A DNA stretch of 64,000 nt, taken from NCBI GenBank assembly GCA_016795485.1, contig JAEUHM010000007.1, positions 118,727 through 182,726 of the forward strand, in the 5' to 3' direction. A program made the position numbers and the translations under genes. Below are positions 1-9,168 of this stretch, piece by piece. Position 1 is the stretch's first letter. Each line of letters begins with the position of its first letter. This DNA is from Verrucomicrobiaceae bacterium. Lineage in GTDB: Bacteria > Verrucomicrobiota > Verrucomicrobiia > Verrucomicrobiales > Verrucomicrobiaceae. The notes under the pieces were generated by a model. The model worked only from the letters and a program-made list of their open reading frames with translations. It did no database searches and was not told the origin of the DNA.

Positions 1-2067
1 AGGCGCGGGAAGAGAGTCGAGAAACGCTTTGTTTTTGCTGAGCAGGAGATAGTCGGTGCTGTAGTGATCGCCATCTTCGTAGGTGGAGACAAATCCACTG
101 CTCCAGCCGCGTGCCTTGCCTACCTGTTCCAGGACTTGTTTGAGTCGCAGGTAACGATTGGTGACATTGTAAACGATGATTCCATCTGGTTTCATGTGGC
201 GTTCGTAGATCGCGAGCGCTTCGGTGGTGAGGAGGTGCACGGGAACCGAGTCGCCACTGAATGCGTCGAGTAGGAGCACGTCGAACTGCTGTGGCGGCTC
301 GCGCTCAAGTGCTAAACGTCCATCGCCTACGACGACTTCAAGCTTGGCTCCTCGTTGTTGCATGTCGCGGAGGTAGGTGAAGTGTTTTTCGGCGAAATCG
401 ACGATCTGCGGATTGATCTCGTAGATGCGGTACGTTTGTCCTGGTTCGGCATAACTGGCGATAGTCGCCGTTCCCATACCCAAGACGCCGACTTTGGCAC
501 CTGGCTTTCCTTTGGTGGTATTGATTGCGATTCCGATGCCGGTATGAGCGCCGTAGTACGATGCGGGAGCAGCGTCAACCATTGGCCCAAAGTTTTGAAT
601 GCCGTGGGTGATGGACCCATGATAGAGGAGGAGCGAGCGGGTGTCGCTTTCACTGTCGTAACTCTCTTCCACAGCGATGGTGCCGTAAAAGTTGCGGGCT
701 TGAGCCACTTTAGGGTCTTCGAGAAATGCCCAGCGCTTGATCATCCATCCGCCTGCCACGGTGAGTGGCAGGGCAAGGAGCAAGAGGCTCAACCAGCGCG
801 GCAAATGCCAGGGGATTGACCACAGAGTGCGAATGAGCACGATGATCGCCAAGGCAAAGCACGCTGTGAGAGCGATGGGCCACTCGACATAGGTCACGAA
901 CTTGTGCGGTGCCACCAGACTCACCAATAGGCCGCCTACAGCACCACCTGCTGACATGATCAGATAAAACTGCGTTAGGTGCTTTGGACTTGGCTTTAGC
1001 CGAGTGAGTTCACCGTGGCACAGCATGACGCCAAAGAACATCGCTCCGAATGCCCAAGCGAGTTCATAAAGATAGTTGGGTTTCAGGTTCTGATCGAAGG
1101 CACGCGGCAGAAAGTTCCTCACTTTCTCGGGCCAATTGGGAAACTGTCCACGCAAGTCAAGATGCTCGGGAAGGTTGGGCAATACGGCGGTGATGGCCAA
1201 GATGACGACAGCAGGAAGCGCCCAAGCAAAGGGGACGTACCAACGCGAATGATCAAAGGTGATGATGAACGAAATCAGGTACAGACTCAGCGGCACGACC
1301 CAAAGGAATGGGATGACGGCCACGTCTTGGCAGACGTGACTAGTAGCTGCTAGGAGTAACGCACTACCCAGAGCAGGGAGCAGCAGCCAAAGCGGACGGT
1401 GATACCACCTGACTTCAACATCGGAGAACTCGGAGACAGTTTCACCTTCCAGAGGCACTTCAGGCAGCATCCGTGCCCGTTTGGCGTCTCGGCTGACGTG
1501 AAACATCAAGAGAAGGGCAACGAGAATAAAGAGTCCTGACCAAACCCAGGTCTGGAAACTGACGTCCCATGCGGGTTCCACGATGAAGGGATAAGTCAAA
1601 AGCGCTGCTAGCGAACCGAGGTTTGACAAAGCATACAGGCGCCATGGATTGCCGCCACCAGTCTGCCTCAGATGCCACACTTGGATCAGTGGGCTCGTGC
1701 TGGCGAGCACAAAATACGGCAGCCCAACTTTCACTGCCAACAACAACAGAATGGCATTGATGGGATCCGCATCACCTACTGGTTTCCACGCGTCTGAAGG
1801 CTCGATAGGGAGGGTGCAAATGGCACCGATGATGAGCCCGCAATGCAACAGCACCTGACCACGCTCTGGTAGTTTCGTTAACAAGTGCGCATAGGCGTAC
1901 CCTGCAAACAGCACCAACTGAAAAAAGACCATGCACGTGGTCCAAACTCCTGGCCCTCCTCCAAACCACGGAAGTATGTATTTGCTGATGATTGGCTGGA
2001 CCTGAAAAAGAAGGAAGGCGCTGAGCAGAATGGTAAATCCCAGTGCAAAAGCAGAGTTACGGCGCAT
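1..2067 (-). CDS. Fused membrane / spermidine synthase-like protein (3' end beyond the window)
   Basis: Open from an ATG at 2067 to the left edge (689 codons, no stop), so the C-terminus is missing. The N-terminal half is hydrophobic with repeated membrane segments, beginning MRRNSAFALGFTILLSAF and QVQPIISKYILPWFGGGPGVW, the opening typical of fused MFS/spermidine synthase proteins. The C-terminal half is a class I SAM-like (spermidine synthase) fold: GMGTATIASYAEPG (nucleotide loop), YEINPQIVDFAEKHF, VVGDGRLALE and LLDAFSGDSVPVHLLTTEAL. It is the polyamine-synthase-like domain, but substrate and true activity cannot be read from sequence; many fused members are not proven spermidine synthases. 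It acts at the inner membrane. No good Shine-Dalgarno precedes the start. Confidence 0.85.
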   Translation of the reverse strand, partial: MRRNSAFALGFTILLSAFLLFQVQPIISKYILPWFGGGPGVWTTCMVFFQLVLFAGYAYAHLLTKLPERGQVLLHCGLIIGAICTLPIEPSDAWKPVGDADPINAILLLLAVKVGLPYFVLASTSPLIQVWHLRQTGGGNPWRLYALSNLGSLAALLTYPFIVEPAWDVSFQTWVWSGLFILVALLLMFHVSRDAKRARMLPEVPLEGETVSEFSDVEVRWYHRPLWLLLPALGSALLLAATSHVCQDVAVIPFLWVVPLSLYLISFIITFDHSRWYVPFAWALPAVVILAITAVLPNLPEHLDLRGQFPNWPEKVRNFLPRAFDQNLKPNYLYELAWAFGAMFFGVMLCHGELTRLKPSPKHLTQFYLIMSAGGAVGGLLVSLVAPHKFVTYVEWPIALTACFALAIIVLIRTLWSIPWHLPRWLSLLLLALPLTVAGGWMIKRWAFLEDPKVAQARNFYGTIAVEESYDSESDTRSLLLYHGSITHGIQNFGPMVDAAPASYYGAHTGIGIAINTTKGKPGAKVGVLGMGTATIASYAEPGQTYRIYEINPQIVDFAEKHFTYLRDMQQRGAKLEVVVGDGRLALEREPPQQFDVLLLDAFSGDSVPVHLLTTEALAIYERHMKPDGIIVYNVTNRYLRLKQVLEQVGKARGWSSGFVSTYEDGDHYSTDYLLLSKNKAFLDSLPAP

Positions 2068-2177
2068 GAAGGAGATGTAAAATGGCGGGCTTGAGAGGGA
2101 CCGCTGGAAGCGTAGGCGTGGCAAGCCTCAGGCGTCAAGCAGCCAGAACGATTTTGTGACTCAACGGTGGGTGAGCC

Positions 2178-2987
2178 CTAGCTGTTTCTTTTCCAGCGAA
2201 ATGGTGCGATGAGCTGCCCCAGGTAGCCTTTCGGCATCTCTTCATGAATGCCAAAGTTCTCCGGATAGCGGCCTTTGGGCATGTAGTAGGTGCCAAACAC
2301 AATGTCCCAGACTGGGAATAAGCCCGCAAAGTTTTTGTCCCACGCCTCGCGCTCCTTGCTGTGGTGCCAGCGATGAAAAACGGGTGTTGCTATGATGCTT
2401 CTCAACGGCCCGAAGTCCCAGTTCACGTTGGCGTGCAGGAAGATGGCATAGAAGGTGAGGAACACCGCACTGCTTGCTGTTACCAGCGGATGGTAGCCGA
2501 GCAAAAGGATGGGGGTAGCTTGGGCAAGTTTGTTGACCAAGTCATTGATCGGGTGCACCCGCAGGCTCCCAAGCCAATCTAGCTCCTCGGTACTGTGGTG
2601 AACGGCGTGAAATGGCCACCAACGCCCGCGATGAAACAATCGGTGGCTCCAGTAGCCCATGAAATCTCCGATGATGTAAACTTGAATCGCCTGGAGCCAG
2701 AGAGGCTGCCGTGAGAGCGGACCAAACCCTGTGTATTTCATCGACTTCAAGGCTTCAACATCGGTCACCTGCGCTGCAACGAGAAGAAGGAGAGGAGCAA
2801 TGAGGGCAAAGCGAACCAGGTTCTTGGTGAGTAATGGCGTGGCGAACCAGTAGATCACGTCAGTGACCCATCCTTTGCGAAAAATGGGCTGTTTTCGGCC
2901 TTTCCCCAGCACACGCTCAACCACGAAAAAGATGGATGCCAGCAACAGCAGGCTGATGGTCATTTCGATGATTGAGCGCTCTTTCAT
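2178..2987 (-). CDS. Sterol desaturase / fatty acid hydroxylase family membrane protein
   Basis: About 269 aa from ATG 2987; a TTG at 3008 would add seven residues and is less likely. Four or more hydrophobic segments surround the histidine clusters of the FA_hydroxylase family: HRLFH, HAVHH, HANVNW and HRWHH. These bind a di-iron centre in characterised members, which hydroxylate or desaturate lipids (ERG3, alkylglycerol monooxygenase-like). FAVHHSTEELDWLGSLRVHP-type spacing after the second box matches bacterial members. The substrate is unknown; hopanoid or fatty-acid modification are both possible. It lies in the same direction as mgtE with 40 bp between the two genes. Confidence 0.88.
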   Translation of the reverse strand: MKERSIIEMTISLLLLASIFFVVERVLGKGRKQPIFRKGWVTDVIYWFATPLLTKNLVRFALIAPLLLLVAAQVTDVEALKSMKYTGFGPLSRQPLWLQAIQVYIIGDFMGYWSHRLFHRGRWWPFHAVHHSTEELDWLGSLRVHPINDLVNKLAQATPILLLGYHPLVTASSAVFLTFYAIFLHANVNWDFGPLRSIIATPVFHRWHHSKEREAWDKNFAGLFPVWDIVFGTYYMPKGRYPENFGIHEEMPKGYLGQLIAPFRWKRNS

Positions 2988-3027
2988 GCCACTGAAACCA
3001 GGGCACAACCTGCCGGTTGCGAACGAT

Positions 3028-4227
3028 TTACAACACGAGCCAACGAGCTAAACCCAGGAACATGCCCATGCTGACGATGTCAGTGGCCGTGGTGAGGAAA
3101 ATACTGCTGGCCGTGGCGGGATCAGTTCCCAGTCTCTTCAAAATAAGAGGAATCGCAGCGCCACAAAGGCCACTCATGACGCAACTGGCTACCATGGCCA
3201 TGAGGACTACCAGACCGAGCATCAATGCCTGATCGTAGCCCTTAAAGCTGGCGTATCCCCACATTCCTAGCGCTGCGGTGAGACCTACTAGGCAGCCATT
3301 GAGAAGCCCTAGCACGCCCTCTTTGATGACAAGACGCTTCTCTTGCCCCTGCACATCGCCCAGCGTCATGCCCCGCAAGGCGACCGCAAGCGCCTGACAT
3401 CCGGTGTTGCCAGATTGTCCAGCCATGACAGGCAGAAAGACAGCAAGGATCAGCACTTGGTCCAGAGTCTCCTGAAACATCCCCACTACCGCAGCTGCGG
3501 CAAACGCGGTGAGCAAGTTGATCTGTAGCCAAGGGTGCCGAAGGGTCAGACTTCTGAACACTGGCGTGCTCAGCCGCTCCTCCTTCTCCACACCCATCAT
3601 CGTTCCTGCTTGTGCACTGATCTCGATTGCTCGTGCTTCAAACAGATTCTGACCTCTGACGAGGCCAATGAGCCGTCCTTCGTGATCGCACACAGGGTAC
3701 ACTGGGAAGTGTCGATTCACGGAGGCCTTCATGGCTTCAGTAAGGCTCATGTCTGGCTTTAATGTAAATACCCGGGTCCACATCACTTCACTGAGCGTCT
3801 TATCTGGATCGCCTAACATGAGATCGCGCATGACGAGAACGCCCAGTAGCTTGTTTTTCTCATCCGTCACGTACCCATAGGTGATAAAGGCCTTCTTGGT
3901 TAGCACCGCTAAGGCTTGAATCGTCTCCCGTATCGTCATTTGTGGCCGAAACACCGCTACCGGGGGCTCCATGAGCCAACCCACACTGTCCTCGGGATAC
4001 TGCTGGTTGTGCATCCATTGGTGTGCTTTCTCGATGGGCGCTGCGGCTAGCACCGCACAGCGTTTCTCATTGTCCATCTCATGCAGGATTTGCTGGGCCA
4101 GCATGGGATTCATCGCCAGTAGCGCCTGGGCCGCTGTGTCGTCCGGCACCTCCGCTAGGACTGCCGCTGCATCATGTGGGGCGCGGTGCGAGAGTTGTTC
4201 GTTGAGGGTGCTGGAGTCTTGTTCCAT
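3028..4227 (-). CDS. mgtE: Magnesium transporter MgtE
   Basis: 399 aa from ATG 4227; the open frame continues upstream but would overlap the divergent gene starting at 4294, so the internal ATG (MEQDSSTLNEQL) is chosen. Domain order is that of MgtE: helical N domain (about residues 1-85), paired CBS domains (about 90-205), then a membrane domain with about five helices. The signature PVMAGQSGNTGCQALAV is present and forms the Mg2+ pathway in the family. MgtE is a homodimeric Mg2+ channel gated by cytosolic Mg2+ through the N and CBS domains. The 66-bp gap to the divergent gene at 4294 must hold both promoters. Confidence 0.93.
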   Translation of the reverse strand: MEQDSSTLNEQLSHRAPHDAAAVLAEVPDDTAAQALLAMNPMLAQQILHEMDNEKRCAVLAAAPIEKAHQWMHNQQYPEDSVGWLMEPPVAVFRPQMTIRETIQALAVLTKKAFITYGYVTDEKNKLLGVLVMRDLMLGDPDKTLSEVMWTRVFTLKPDMSLTEAMKASVNRHFPVYPVCDHEGRLIGLVRGQNLFEARAIEISAQAGTMMGVEKEERLSTPVFRSLTLRHPWLQINLLTAFAAAAVVGMFQETLDQVLILAVFLPVMAGQSGNTGCQALAVALRGMTLGDVQGQEKRLVIKEGVLGLLNGCLVGLTAALGMWGYASFKGYDQALMLGLVVLMAMVASCVMSGLCGAAIPLILKRLGTDPATASSIFLTTATDIVSMGMFLGLARWLVL

Positions 4228-4293
4228 GCAGAAAGTTGCCGACTCCGAAGTGGATGAACAAGGGAAAATCCATTCTATCGTGCACTCCTCCGC

Positions 4294-5229
4294 ATGTCCG
4301 CAGCTCCAACCGCACCTGATCTCCGCCTTGCCATGATCGGCATGGATACCTCCCATTGTGTGGAGTTCACCGCTAGACTGAACCAACCTGAGCATCCTGA
4401 GTATGTCCCAGGTGCGCGGGTCGTGAAGGCTCTTCGTTCGTTTAGCGACGACATCCCGATGTCATGTGATCGTGTGGCGGGATTTGAATCGAGAGTCAGG
4501 CACGAGTTTGGCGTGGACCTCGCCAGTTCGTTTGAAGAAGTGCTTCAAGACATCGATGGGGTCCTCATCCTCACTTTGGATGGCCGTCCGCATTTATCCC
4601 AGGTAAAGGCTGCCTTGGCTGCTGGCAAACCCGTGTTTCTGGACAAGCCGGTGGCAGCTTCACTGTCGGATGTTTTTGAGGTTTTTCGGGCCGCAGATGA
4701 AGCGGGTGTGCCGCTGTTTAGTGCATCAGCCCTTCGTTGGCATCCGGATGTTGTTCGAGTCGCCCAGAAAGACGCGGGGGAAGTGCTTGGTGCTATTTCC
4801 TGCGGACCATCCCATGTTTTGGAACACCACCCGGACCTCTATTTCTATGGGATCCACCCCACTGAAGTGCTTTTTACCTTTTTGGGGCAGGGGTGCCAGG
4901 AAGTCACCTTTACCAAGGGCAAATATAGCTCGGTGGCTGTTGGTCGTTGGCACAATGGTCAGCTTGGAACGCTGCATGCGATCCATGAAGGTGCCCATGT
5001 TTACCGGTTTACCAAACTTGGTCGCCAATTGATCTCAGAAGGTCTGGGCGGGATCGACTATACGCCTCTCGTGCGCCAGTTGGTGACCTTTTTTCAGACG
5101 GGTATTCCGCCAGTCAGTCCAGAACAGACCATGGAGATTTACGCGTTCATGGAGGCGGCAAATCAAAGCGCACGGAATGGTGGAGCTGCCGTGGAACTGG
5201 ACGAGGTTTGCCGGGCTGTTACCAAATAA
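4294..5229 (+). CDS. Gfo/Idh/MocA family oxidoreductase
   Basis: 311 aa. The N-terminal Rossmann part is seen as RLAMIGMDTSHCVEF, and the family's EKP motif appears as FLDKPVAASLSD near residue 115. The GxGxxG loop is degenerate (GMDTSH), as in several verrucomicrobial and planctomycete members. C-terminal alpha/beta domain with GPSHVLEHHPDLYFYGIHP, which supplies the catalytic His region. Members are NAD(P)-dependent dehydrogenases acting on sugars or sugar derivatives; the substrate here is unknown. Divergent from mgtE and followed after 24 bp by a methyltransferase gene, so the two may be co-transcribed. Confidence 0.85.
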   Translation: MSAAPTAPDLRLAMIGMDTSHCVEFTARLNQPEHPEYVPGARVVKALRSFSDDIPMSCDRVAGFESRVRHEFGVDLASSFEEVLQDIDGVLILTLDGRPHLSQVKAALAAGKPVFLDKPVAASLSDVFEVFRAADEAGVPLFSASALRWHPDVVRVAQKDAGEVLGAISCGPSHVLEHHPDLYFYGIHPTEVLFTFLGQGCQEVTFTKGKYSSVAVGRWHNGQLGTLHAIHEGAHVYRFTKLGRQLISEGLGGIDYTPLVRQLVTFFQTGIPPVSPEQTMEIYAFMEAANQSARNGGAAVELDEVCRAVTK

Positions 5230-5253
5230 TATCATCCAAGGATTGCAATATTG

Positions 5254-6054
5254 ATGGAAATTGCGATTGTTATCACAATCGTGTCCAATTTCGCTTACAT
5301 CGTCGACTTCTGCCGCAAGGCCCTACCCACTCCTCAGAAGGCCCGCTGCCTGGACTACGGCTGCGGTGGGGGCGAGGTCGTCGAACTCGCACGCAAAGAG
5401 GGCATCGACTTTCTTGGCTGCGATCTCTACTACAGCGGTGGTGATCTCAGCGAGAGAGTTGCTGCTGACCTCCTCAAGGAAGGCCGCGTGCAGCGAATGA
5501 CCGAGGATCGCATCCCCTGGGATGATAACAGCTTTGACTTGGTCGTGAGCAATCAAGTGATTGAGCACGTCCCGGATCTGCAAAAGGTGCTCAAAGAGAT
5601 CTACAGGGTCTTAAAGCCGGGCGGCATGGTCGTCTCCTTGTTCCCGCATCGTGAGATTTGGCATGAGCCCCACTGTGGTCTGCCGCTACTGCATCGTTTT
5701 CGCAAAGACAGCGAGTGGCGTGTGCCGTACGCCAGTATTTTGAGGTGCATGGGCCTCGGTTACTTCACAGATGGCATCGGACGGCGGGCATGGGCAGAGC
5801 GGTTCTGCCACTGGATTGATGACTGGTGCCACTACCGGCCAAAGAAAGAAGTGATCTCAGCATTCGACCAGTATTTCCAAGATCGAGAACACTACGAGAT
5901 CGACTACTTCAATGCCCGCACCAGCCATCTGCCAGGGATGAAGCATCTTCCGCGATGGATCAAACTCTTCATCGTGCGCAAATACGCTGGCCTGGTGTTC
6001 ACCATGCGGAAGCCCGCTAACGCCTCAGCGCACATTGAGCCCAAGGCGTCTTAG
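5254..6054 (+). CDS. Class I SAM-dependent methyltransferase
   Basis: About 266 aa; ATG 5254 is preferred to TTG 5251. SAM-binding motif I is CLDYGCGGGEVVELA (about residues 32-46), followed by the acidic D of FLGCDLYY, then VVSNQVIEHVPDLQKVL and YRVLKPGGMVV, the usual motifs of the Methyltransf_11 type. The C-terminal third is rich in Trp, His and Tyr and probably forms the substrate lid. The acceptor is unknown; similar proteins often occur near polysaccharide genes. The last 30 bp overlap the convergent membrane-protein gene ending at 6025. Confidence 0.85.
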   Translation: MEIAIVITIVSNFAYIVDFCRKALPTPQKARCLDYGCGGGEVVELARKEGIDFLGCDLYYSGGDLSERVAADLLKEGRVQRMTEDRIPWDDNSFDLVVSNQVIEHVPDLQKVLKEIYRVLKPGGMVVSLFPHREIWHEPHCGLPLLHRFRKDSEWRVPYASILRCMGLGYFTDGIGRRAWAERFCHWIDDWCHYRPKKEVISAFDQYFQDREHYEIDYFNARTSHLPGMKHLPRWIKLFIVRKYAGLVFTMRKPANASAHIEPKAS

Positions 6055-6933
6055 TGGCCACAGCACCAGGAACGGCACGTTGACAAAGAGCAACCCGAGC
6101 GCCCAGCAGTTCATTGGGAACTCCAGTTGCATGAGCCATGCGATCACCACGTGCATTCCCCACAGGATCACACCAAACGCAAAGGCGTGCCAGCGGCTGT
6201 AGATCGCCCAAAAGGCGAACAACTCAAAAAACAGTCCTGATCCTACCACCACCAGTGAAGTCAGCGGCCAACTGGTGAGCATGGCCGCCATTTCCTTGGC
6301 GTGCTCATAGCGGCCCATGTCGCCGAGACCAAAGTAGTGCTGAAGGCCGATCTTCTCCACATGCAGAGGCAAATTGACCAACCCAGTGAGCCAACCGAGA
6401 CCTGAAATGAGCAGTTTGGAGACACCCGCCACCACATAGGTAGCTGCTACCGCCTGCATGGCCCACCAAGTCGCTCGCTGGTGATCTTGGCGATCAGGCT
6501 TCAAGAAGCGCTTCAGCCGCGAGCGCGACTCATCTTTCTTCAACCACGACCAAACATAGCCCGCGAAGTAGCCCAGCACCGTCATCCCAATCACCTGCGT
6601 GCCGTGGTGAATGTTGCCGTAGCTGTTCCGCAAGCTTCCCACGGCTGATATGAGAAAAAGCATGTAGCCCGTGGCCAGCGGAGTAGCCACACCGAGCACC
6701 CACAGGGCAAGCGCGCCTGCAAAACCCCACCGAAGCGCCTGATAGGTCGGAGTGTCCTGCAAAAAAGACAGATCCATGAAATGCGCCAACCCCACAGGCA
6801 TCGTCTGTGCTGCCTGTGCGATGCCAAAGAAGAAACTTGTCCAGAGGGCATACGCAAATCCCGCCCGGATCAGCATCATTTCCACAGTGCCGAACTCAAA
6901 CTCCTTCACCTCAAACCACTTTCGCCAGTTCAT
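6025..6933 (-). CDS. Multi-pass membrane protein, HTTM-like
   Basis: 302 aa with about seven hydrophobic segments. The layout resembles HTTM / vitamin-K-carboxylase-like membrane proteins: an early segment around RAGFAYALWTSFFFG, the motif SYGNIHHGTQV, a helix beginning VAATYVVAGVSKLLISG, and HVVIAWLMQLEFP near the C-terminus. No catalytic role is proven for bacterial HTTM proteins. It overlaps the upstream 161-aa gene by four bases (ATGA), which implies translational coupling, and both lie downstream of the sulfatase in the same direction. The C-terminal end overlaps the convergent methyltransferase gene by 30 bp. Confidence 0.65.
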   Translation of the reverse strand: MNWRKWFEVKEFEFGTVEMMLIRAGFAYALWTSFFFGIAQAAQTMPVGLAHFMDLSFLQDTPTYQALRWGFAGALALWVLGVATPLATGYMLFLISAVGSLRNSYGNIHHGTQVIGMTVLGYFAGYVWSWLKKDESRSRLKRFLKPDRQDHQRATWWAMQAVAATYVVAGVSKLLISGLGWLTGLVNLPLHVEKIGLQHYFGLGDMGRYEHAKEMAAMLTSWPLTSLVVVGSGLFFELFAFWAIYSRWHAFAFGVILWGMHVVIAWLMQLEFPMNCWALGLLFVNVPFLVLWPLRRLGLNVR

Positions 6934-7415
6934 GCTTTCACCTCCGGAGTAAACTCAGCCACGACATGTTTGCTTTGGCTCACCTCGCCCTTTTCAAGTT
7001 TCAAATCCGTGCGCCACAGCTTGATCGTTTTGTAATCCATCGCCGGAGGCACTTTCACCCACCGTTTCTCGTGGAAGTGCTTCAGCGCCTCAATGCCCGC
7101 TATGCGATAATGTTCGTCCGCTGGAAGGTCCTTGGTCGCTGGGTCCTTCTTCAAGCGGCTAATCCGTGCTTTGACCATCTTCTTCAATCGAATCGCCGTT
7201 TGCCCAAACTGATTGTCGAAGAACAGAATCTCATCCTTCTCGTTCGTCGTGTGCAGAGTGTAAGTCTCGTCCTCCCAACGTGCATACATCGGATTATTCG
7301 AGAACGGATAGTTCTCCTTTACGACCAGTGACACCACAGTGATGACCCAGCAGAACCAGAATCGCTTCAGGATCAGCACGACATGAAATAGAAAGTTCGA
7401 CAGCGGCGGCGGCAT
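6930..7415 (-). CDS. Hypothetical membrane-anchored protein coupled to the HTTM-like gene
   Basis: 161 aa. One hydrophobic segment near the N-terminus (about residues 8-32, FLFHVVLILKRFWFCWVITV) is followed by a soluble domain containing NNPMYARWEDETYTLHTTNE. The topology suggests a single-pass protein. The stop overlaps the start of the HTTM-like gene (6933) by four bases. Proteins with the 'P.SNFPMYS' type motif are often partners of HTTM-like membrane proteins, and the NNPMYARW stretch fits that, but function is unknown. It starts 78 bp downstream of the sulfatase. Confidence 0.7.
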   Translation of the reverse strand: MPPPLSNFLFHVVLILKRFWFCWVITVVSLVVKENYPFSNNPMYARWEDETYTLHTTNEKDEILFFDNQFGQTAIRLKKMVKARISRLKKDPATKDLPADEHYRIAGIEALKHFHEKRWVKVPPAMDYKTIKLWRTDLKLEKGEVSQSKHVVAEFTPEVKA

Positions 7416-7493
7416 CGCGGAATAAGCGGCATCGTGGCCGCTAACGGCTCGTTTCGCAAGCCATCTGGAGTGAAAAGCTTGCCTTGGATTGTC

Positions 7494-9005
7494 CTATTTG
7501 ACCTTCTTGGCTTTTCTCTTCCCCTTGCCCCCTGCAGGCGCGTTGGGTGGAGGCTGCAGGTCGTCATTGGGTTGGTCGGAAAATCTCCATGGGTCATCAT
7601 ACTTGCGCATTTGATCCAGCAGCAGCGCCTTCATCTCTTTCAACTTCGTGGCGTGCTCTGGCTGGGCCGCCAGATTCGTGGTTACTCCTCCCGCTTGATG
7701 CTCTGGCAGCAGTTCATCAGGGTTCGTTGTGAGATCAAACAACTGCGTCTCACGCACTTTCCTGTCAGGAGCCTCGTATTCGATCAACTTCCAGCCATCC
7801 TTCTTCACAGCACGCATCCCCGGCTTGCTCCCACCAGCATACACCCCGTAGAGCACATCCCTCACCACCATCTTGTGTCCCTCCAGCACCGAGCGGAAAC
7901 TTAGCCCTTCATTCGTGACCGGGGCCTCCACCCCCGCCAAGTCACAGAGCGTAGCCAGCACATCCATCAGGTAAATATTTCCCGGCACACGGCTCCCAGG
8001 TTTGATTCCAGGTCCTGCGACAATGAACGGCACACGCCAGGTGTGCTCGTAAAGGTTCTGTTTGCCCATCAGGCCATGGCGGCCAATCGAGATCCCGTGG
8101 TCTGCCGTGTAGAACACGTACGTGTTCTCAAGTTGCCCGCTCTCCTGCAGCCTCTCCATCACGCGACCCACTTGGATATCGATGTTCTCGCTACACGCAT
8201 ACTCTCTGCCGATCTCATTACGGATACTCGCCTCATCGCGATTCCCCCACACCCCGCTCACACCCACCTCATCGCGCACATCGGAATGCGTCGTGTCAAA
8301 AGGGTGCGCGCTCAGATAGTTTGACGGCAGCGGTGGCGTCAGCACACCCACCGACGGCAGCAGTAGTTTATCCTCGTGGTTCGTAGCCCCATACTTGGCC
8401 AGCAACTCCGGCTTTCCGTCACGAGTGTCATGCGGATGAGAGAATCCGTAGTAAATCAAGAATGGCGCCAGCGACTTCGACCTCTCCCTCTCATCCAAAT
8501 AATCCATGACCCGGTCCCCATGCCAGCCACTGCCGGACTCATGCGTTCCTCCGCGTTTACTGGCATCATGCCGCGCCGTGAACAATTTATTGGCAGCCTC
8601 ATAGCTGTTTCCCGTTTTACACGTTCGCATCGTCGCATAACCAGCCCTGTTGAAGACCGCTGGGATCGTCTGCTGCTCCAAAGACGGCGGAGACGTCTTA
8701 GACGCCCAAGGCGACACCGGCAAATGCCACACCGAGCGCCCAGACATGATCATGTGGCGAGAAGGCGTGCACACAGCGCCCATGCTAGCACCCATGTGGT
8801 GAGCAGAATCAAAAACCATCCCCCTGGCAGCCAATTGATCAATATTCGGCGTCTCGAGAGTCGATTTCCGATTGTACACCTTGAGATCAAACGGCGATTG
8901 ATCATCGACCAGGATGAAAACAAAGTTTGGCCGAGCAGCAGCCAAAGCCAGCCCCGGCAACAACACCCAACAAGCAAAAAAAGAGCGCAAGAAAGTCATC
9001 GTCAT
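7494..9005 (-). CDS. Secreted sulfatase (arylsulfatase family, type I)
   Basis: 503 aa. A signal peptide (about residues 1-22, MTMTFLRSFFACWVLLPGLA) is followed by RPNFVFILVDDQSPFD, the first metal site of alkaline-phosphatase-fold sulfatases. The sulfatase signature CTPSR lies at residues 79-83; Cys79 is the residue that would be converted to formylglycine. A second metal-site region is seen as YTADHGISIGRHGLMGK. The Lys-rich tail (GGKGKRKAKKVK) is unusual. The likely role is hydrolysis of sulfate esters on polysaccharides, outside the cytoplasm. Formylglycine formation would need a maturase (FGE or anSME); the SUMF1 proteins in this window are caspase fusions and should not be assumed to supply it. 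Confidence 0.93.
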   Translation of the reverse strand: MTMTFLRSFFACWVLLPGLALAAARPNFVFILVDDQSPFDLKVYNRKSTLETPNIDQLAARGMVFDSAHHMGASMGAVCTPSRHMIMSGRSVWHLPVSPWASKTSPPSLEQQTIPAVFNRAGYATMRTCKTGNSYEAANKLFTARHDASKRGGTHESGSGWHGDRVMDYLDERERSKSLAPFLIYYGFSHPHDTRDGKPELLAKYGATNHEDKLLLPSVGVLTPPLPSNYLSAHPFDTTHSDVRDEVGVSGVWGNRDEASIRNEIGREYACSENIDIQVGRVMERLQESGQLENTYVFYTADHGISIGRHGLMGKQNLYEHTWRVPFIVAGPGIKPGSRVPGNIYLMDVLATLCDLAGVEAPVTNEGLSFRSVLEGHKMVVRDVLYGVYAGGSKPGMRAVKKDGWKLIEYEAPDRKVRETQLFDLTTNPDELLPEHQAGGVTTNLAAQPEHATKLKEMKALLLDQMRKYDDPWRFSDQPNDDLQPPPNAPAGGKGKRKAKKVK

Positions 9006-9168
9006 CGCACCTCATAACGCAGCTACCCGGAAAACCCTCTCAAGATCGAATACGTCTTTATCGACGACGACGAGGCTGACGGCGTACACCATCAAGTTAT
9101 GACCTGACAGGGCGCGGAGATGTGACTTAGCGGTTACTCTCTGATGCCGTTGCCGAATAGAGTTCGTT

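Noticed and set aside
4228..4395. N-terminal extension of MgtE
   Set aside because: It would overlap the divergent oxidoreductase gene by 100 bp and has no MgtE similarity; ATG 4227 opens a standard N domain.
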